NCBI GenBank assembly: GCA_003565575.1
Contig: PXBV01000119.1
Coordinates: 1 to 8,573, forward strand
DNA: 8,573 bases
From: Psychroflexus sp.
Lineage (GTDB): Bacteria > Bacteroidota > Bacteroidia > Flavobacteriales > Flavobacteriaceae
Direction of reading: 5' to 3'
In this document: piece by piece, positions 6,035 to 8,573 of the stretch
Numbering within the stretch: position 1 is the stretch's first letter
Layout: each line of letters starts with the position of its first letter
Translations under genes and position numbers: made by a program
The notes under the pieces: generated by a model
The model's database searches: none
Told to the model about the DNA's origin: nothing
Seen by the model: only the letters and a program-made list of their open reading frames with translations

Positions 6035-7636
6035 TTAGTCTGACTTCTTCACTTCTGAAAGGTCTAAAAGATTGAAAGGATTAATACCCAAACCTTGCAC
6101 ACTTTTGGCTCTAAATCTAACTACTTCATCATAATACAGAGGAACCACAGGTGCTTCTTCAACAAGTAATGAATCCATTTTAGCATATAATTGAAACCTG
6201 AGTGAATCTTCTTTTTCTTCTAATGCGTTTTCATAAAGTTGATCAAACTGAACGTTTTTAAAATGGGTATAATTAGGGCCATTAGGAGAAAAGTTCTTAC
6301 TATAAAACAAAGACAAGTAGTTGATAGCGTCTGGATAATCTGCAATCCAACTAGCTCGAAAATTATCGAGCTGTCCAGAAGACCGTTTTTGCCTTATGGT
6401 AGAAGCGGGCATAACGTCCACATCAACTTCTACTCCAATTTTTTGAACTTCTTTTTGAATATATTCAACCAAATCTATATAAGAAGGATTGGTACTAATG
6501 CTTAGCTGAGGCCTAGAAATTCCTGTTTCTTTTTTAAAATGTTCTATCAGTTTTTTTGCTTTGTCTGGATTATAATTATAGCCATCATAGTTAGTTTGTC
6601 CCATCAAACCATTGGGGATAAATCCTTTATGAGCAGGTGTACCAATATTGTTTCGTAGAAATTTCATCATCACCTCTCGGTCAAATGCGTAATTAATAGC
6701 TTGCCTAAACGATTTTGACTTTACTTCTTCTGACTTTGAATCTAGATAAAACCCTAAATATTCTGTATTTAAATATGGGCTTTTGTCCATCCATAGTTGA
6801 TTCTCAAATTTTGAACGCAACTCACCAGTAGTGGTGATCAATTCGTCTTTATAGGATGCATCTAAGCCACTCAAAAAATCTAATTCACCTTGAATAAACG
6901 CCATAAATTCACTTTGTTTATCTGGTAAGAAGGTAATTGCAACCGCTTCCAAATAGGGAAGAGGCTCTCCAAATTCATCTGTTTTGAAGTAGAGTTCATT
7001 TTTTCTTAAAACTAATTTTTCTCCTATTTCCCATCGCTTAAATTTAAAAGGACCCGTACCAATTGGTGAAGTTTGAAAATTCAACCTCTCCATTTCTCTA
7101 GGCAATACTGAGCAGAATTTAGAAGAAAGAAGCCCAAGAAAAGCTGGAAATCTATTTTTCAGGTGGATCTCCAGTACAGAATCATTTATGGCTTTTATGT
7201 GCTCAACATCAGACATGATCCAACTCCCAGGTGAAGCAACCTTTGGGTCAGAAAGCCGTTTTAAGCTATACTCAACATCGGTAGCAACTACTTGTCGCGT
7301 GGAGTCTTTCCCAAATACTTCATGCTTATGAAAATACACGTTGCTTTTCAATATAAACCTGTAAGTTAATCCGTCTTCAGAAACAGACCAATTTTTGGCT
7401 ACATCAGCTTCTGTCAACATCTGTTCATCAAGTTTTACTAGTGTATTATAGAGTTGATGGCTAGGCCATATATTTCTTTGGTCTTTCGCAAAGGCTGGAT
7501 CTAATGATGTAATATTGGCGTGTTCATTGTAGCGAAACACCATATGCTCTTCGTAAATTGAATCAGAACGGCTGCATGAAGTTAAGACTATTAAATTCAG
7601 CAGAAAAAGGAAAAGAAGTAAGGATTTGAAGTTCAA
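6035..7636 (-). CDS. ABC transporter solute-binding lipoprotein, oligopeptide type (SBP_bac_5), TTG start
   Basis: Periplasm-facing binding lipoprotein of the DppA/OppA type, 533 aa. A hydrophobic signal ends in the lipobox LTSC, with C21 as the lipidated cysteine. Family 5 features include the block VVATDVEYSLKR (116-127), PIGTGPFKFKRW (191-202) and the late motif SWIADYPDAINYL (429-441). The start must be TTG at 7634-7636: an in-frame TAA lies just two codons upstream (7640-7642), and the next in-frame ATG (residue 32) would remove the whole signal peptide. No permease or ATPase gene is adjacent, so the partner transporter must be encoded elsewhere, or the protein may have another role. Peptides are the likely ligands by homology, but family members also bind nickel, sugars or other solutes. 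It is divergent from mtaB across a 101-bp promoter region. Confidence 0.93.
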   Translation of the reverse strand: MNFKSLLLFLFLLNLIVLTSCSRSDSIYEEHMVFRYNEHANITSLDPAFAKDQRNIWPSHQLYNTLVKLDEQMLTEADVAKNWSVSEDGLTYRFILKSNVYFHKHEVFGKDSTRQVVATDVEYSLKRLSDPKVASPGSWIMSDVEHIKAINDSVLEIHLKNRFPAFLGLLSSKFCSVLPREMERLNFQTSPIGTGPFKFKRWEIGEKLVLRKNELYFKTDEFGEPLPYLEAVAITFLPDKQSEFMAFIQGELDFLSGLDASYKDELITTTGELRSKFENQLWMDKSPYLNTEYLGFYLDSKSEEVKSKSFRQAINYAFDREVMMKFLRNNIGTPAHKGFIPNGLMGQTNYDGYNYNPDKAKKLIEHFKKETGISRPQLSISTNPSYIDLVEYIQKEVQKIGVEVDVDVMPASTIRQKRSSGQLDNFRASWIADYPDAINYLSLFYSKNFSPNGPNYTHFKNVQFDQLYENALEEKEDSLRFQLYAKMDSLLVEEAPVVPLYYDEVVRFRAKSVQGLGINPFNLLDLSEVKKSD

Positions 7637-7660
7637 TTTTTATGAATAACTTTTAGTTGG

Positions 7661-7675
7661 TATCTTTGCAAACTA
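7661..7675. promoter_or_regulatory. Overlapping divergent -7 promoter elements at a TTTGCAAA palindrome
   Basis: On the plus strand TATCTTTG (7661-7668) is an exact match to TAnnTTTG and would serve mtaB, with a leader of roughly 60-65 nt. On the minus strand the same site reads TAGTTTG (7675 to 7669), a variant one base shorter, and would serve the solute-binding lipoprotein gene with a leader of about 25 nt. The two share the perfect 8-bp palindrome TTTGCAAA (7665-7672). No good -33 TTG lies at the usual distance on either strand, which lowers confidence. Confidence 0.5.
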
Positions 7676-7737
7676 TTGCGAATATAATGGTTTCTTCTGA
7701 ATTTAATTCAGTTGATTATACTACCAAATTTTGAATT

Positions 7738-8573
7738 ATGTCTAAACCTAAAGTTGCCTTTTACACACTAGGCTGTAAGCTTAATTTTTCTGAAACGTCT
7801 ACCATTTCTAGGCAATTTGAGAAAGAGGGGTATACACGTGTAGAATTTGAAAACACTCCAGATGTAGTTGTTATTAACACTTGTAGTGTGACTGAAAATG
7901 CAGATAAACGTTTCTCTACTATTGTAAAAAAGGCTCAAAATGTAAATCCAGATGCTTTTGTGATAGGTATTGGTTGCTATGCACAATTAAAACCTGAGGA
8001 GCTTGCAAGTGTTGATGGTGTAGATTTGGTCTTGGGGGCTACAGAAAAATTTAAAGTGACAGATTACATTACAGATTTAAGTAAAAACGACTTTGGAGAA
8101 GTACATTCTTGTGAGATTGATGAAGCCGATTTTTATGTTGGATCTTACTCTATTGGAGATCGAACGCGTGCGTTTTTGAAAGTTCAAGATGGTTGCGACT
8201 ACAAGTGTACATATTGCACCATTCCTTTAGCTAGAGGAATTTCACGATCTGACAAGTTGGAAAATGTCTTAGAAAATGCAAGAGAAATTTCTGCTAATGG
8301 CATAAAAGAAATTGTACTCACAGGAGTAAATATTGGAGATTATGGAAAAGGAGAGTTTGGGAATAAAAAGCATGAGCATACATTTTTAGACCTTGTACAA
8401 GCATTAGATAGAGTAGATGGAATAGATAGAGTAAGAATTTCTTCCATAGAACCTAATCTTTTAAAAGACGAAACCATAGATTTTGTTGCTCAAAGCCAAT
8501 GTTTTGTGCCTCATTTTCATATTCCTTTACAGAGCGGTAGTAATACGCTTTTGAAGAAAATGCGCCGCCGCTA
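7738..8573 (+). CDS. mtaB: tRNA t6A37 methylthiotransferase MtaB (partial, 3' end beyond window)
   Basis: Radical SAM enzyme that adds a methylthio group to N6-threonylcarbamoyladenosine at tRNA position 37, giving ms2t6A. From the ATG at 7738, 278 codons are visible before the window edge. The N-terminal methylthiotransferase domain has the three cluster cysteines C13 (YTLGCKLN), C49 (INTCSVT) and C80 (GIGCYAQ). The radical SAM motif CxxxCxxC is C153, C157 and C160 in DGCDYKCTYCTIPLARG. ILTGVNIG-like IVLTGVNIGDYG and RISSIEPN follow, and HIPLQSGSNTLLKKMRR lies near the edge. TLGCKLNFSE, rather than TxGCQMN, favours MtaB over MiaB or RimO. The rest of the SAM domain and the C-terminal TRAM domain should lie beyond 8573. 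The start fits the conserved N-terminus and a promoter about 65 nt upstream. Confidence 0.95.
   Translation, partial: MSKPKVAFYTLGCKLNFSETSTISRQFEKEGYTRVEFENTPDVVVINTCSVTENADKRFSTIVKKAQNVNPDAFVIGIGCYAQLKPEELASVDGVDLVLGATEKFKVTDYITDLSKNDFGEVHSCEIDEADFYVGSYSIGDRTRAFLKVQDGCDYKCTYCTIPLARGISRSDKLENVLENAREISANGIKEIVLTGVNIGDYGKGEFGNKKHEHTFLDLVQALDRVDGIDRVRISSIEPNLLKDETIDFVAQSQCFVPHFHIPLQSGSNTLLKKMRRR

Noticed and set aside
6239..6505. Plus-strand ORF of 88 codons inside the solute-binding protein gene
   Set aside because: It is antisense to a conserved coding region and its translation shows no domain.
7768..7986. Minus-strand ORF of 72 codons inside mtaB
   Set aside because: It is antisense to the catalytic N-terminal domain of mtaB and is a shadow.
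1..8573. CRISPR array, tRNA, rRNA, insertion sequence or prophage
   Set aside because: No regularly spaced direct repeats, cloverleaf, rRNA-like sequence, transposase, integrase or terminal inverted repeats were seen on either strand.

Overview
The window looks like chromosome from a member of the Bacteroidota, most likely a marine-type flavobacterium (Flavobacteriaceae). The DNA is AT-rich. Start codons lack clear Shine-Dalgarno sites. Promoter-like sites follow the Bacteroidota -7 consensus TAnnTTTG. One gene encodes a DUF4294 protein, a family that I know essentially only from this phylum, and the P-II protein has a T-loop that looks flavobacterial. No mobile element, CRISPR array, tRNA or rRNA is visible, and the gene content is housekeeping or core.

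Layout: (1) 1-357 holds the last codons of a gene entering from the left, a strong intrinsic terminator and a 140-nt intergenic segment that folds into a long compound hairpin. (2) 358-2254 is a divergent pair: an M42 zinc aminopeptidase (minus) and a secreted DUF4294 protein (plus). (3) 2263-3861 is a minus-strand glnK-amtB pair for ammonium uptake, convergent with the DUF4294 gene. (4) 3862-4099 is an AT-rich gap with a strong bidirectional-looking terminator just upstream of glnK. (5) 4100-7636 is a minus-strand run: an oligopeptide-type ABC solute-binding lipoprotein that starts with TTG, then rmuC, then an acyl-CoA thioesterase 11 bp behind rmuC. (6) 7637-7737 is a divergent promoter region centred on the palindrome TTTGCAAA. 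(7) 7738 to the right edge is mtaB (plus), cut by the window end.

The clear functional unit is glnK-amtB: P-II senses the energy and 2-oxoglutarate state and plugs the ammonium channel, whose cytoplasmic tail keeps the P-II docking region. The other neighbours (peptidase, DUF4294, solute-binding protein, RmuC, thioesterase, MtaB) have no obvious shared pathway. I found no convincing sign of a new defence, mobile or biosynthetic system. The items most worth a second look are the structured intergenic element at 172-313, the divergent palindromic promoter before mtaB, and the altered T-loop base of the P-II protein.
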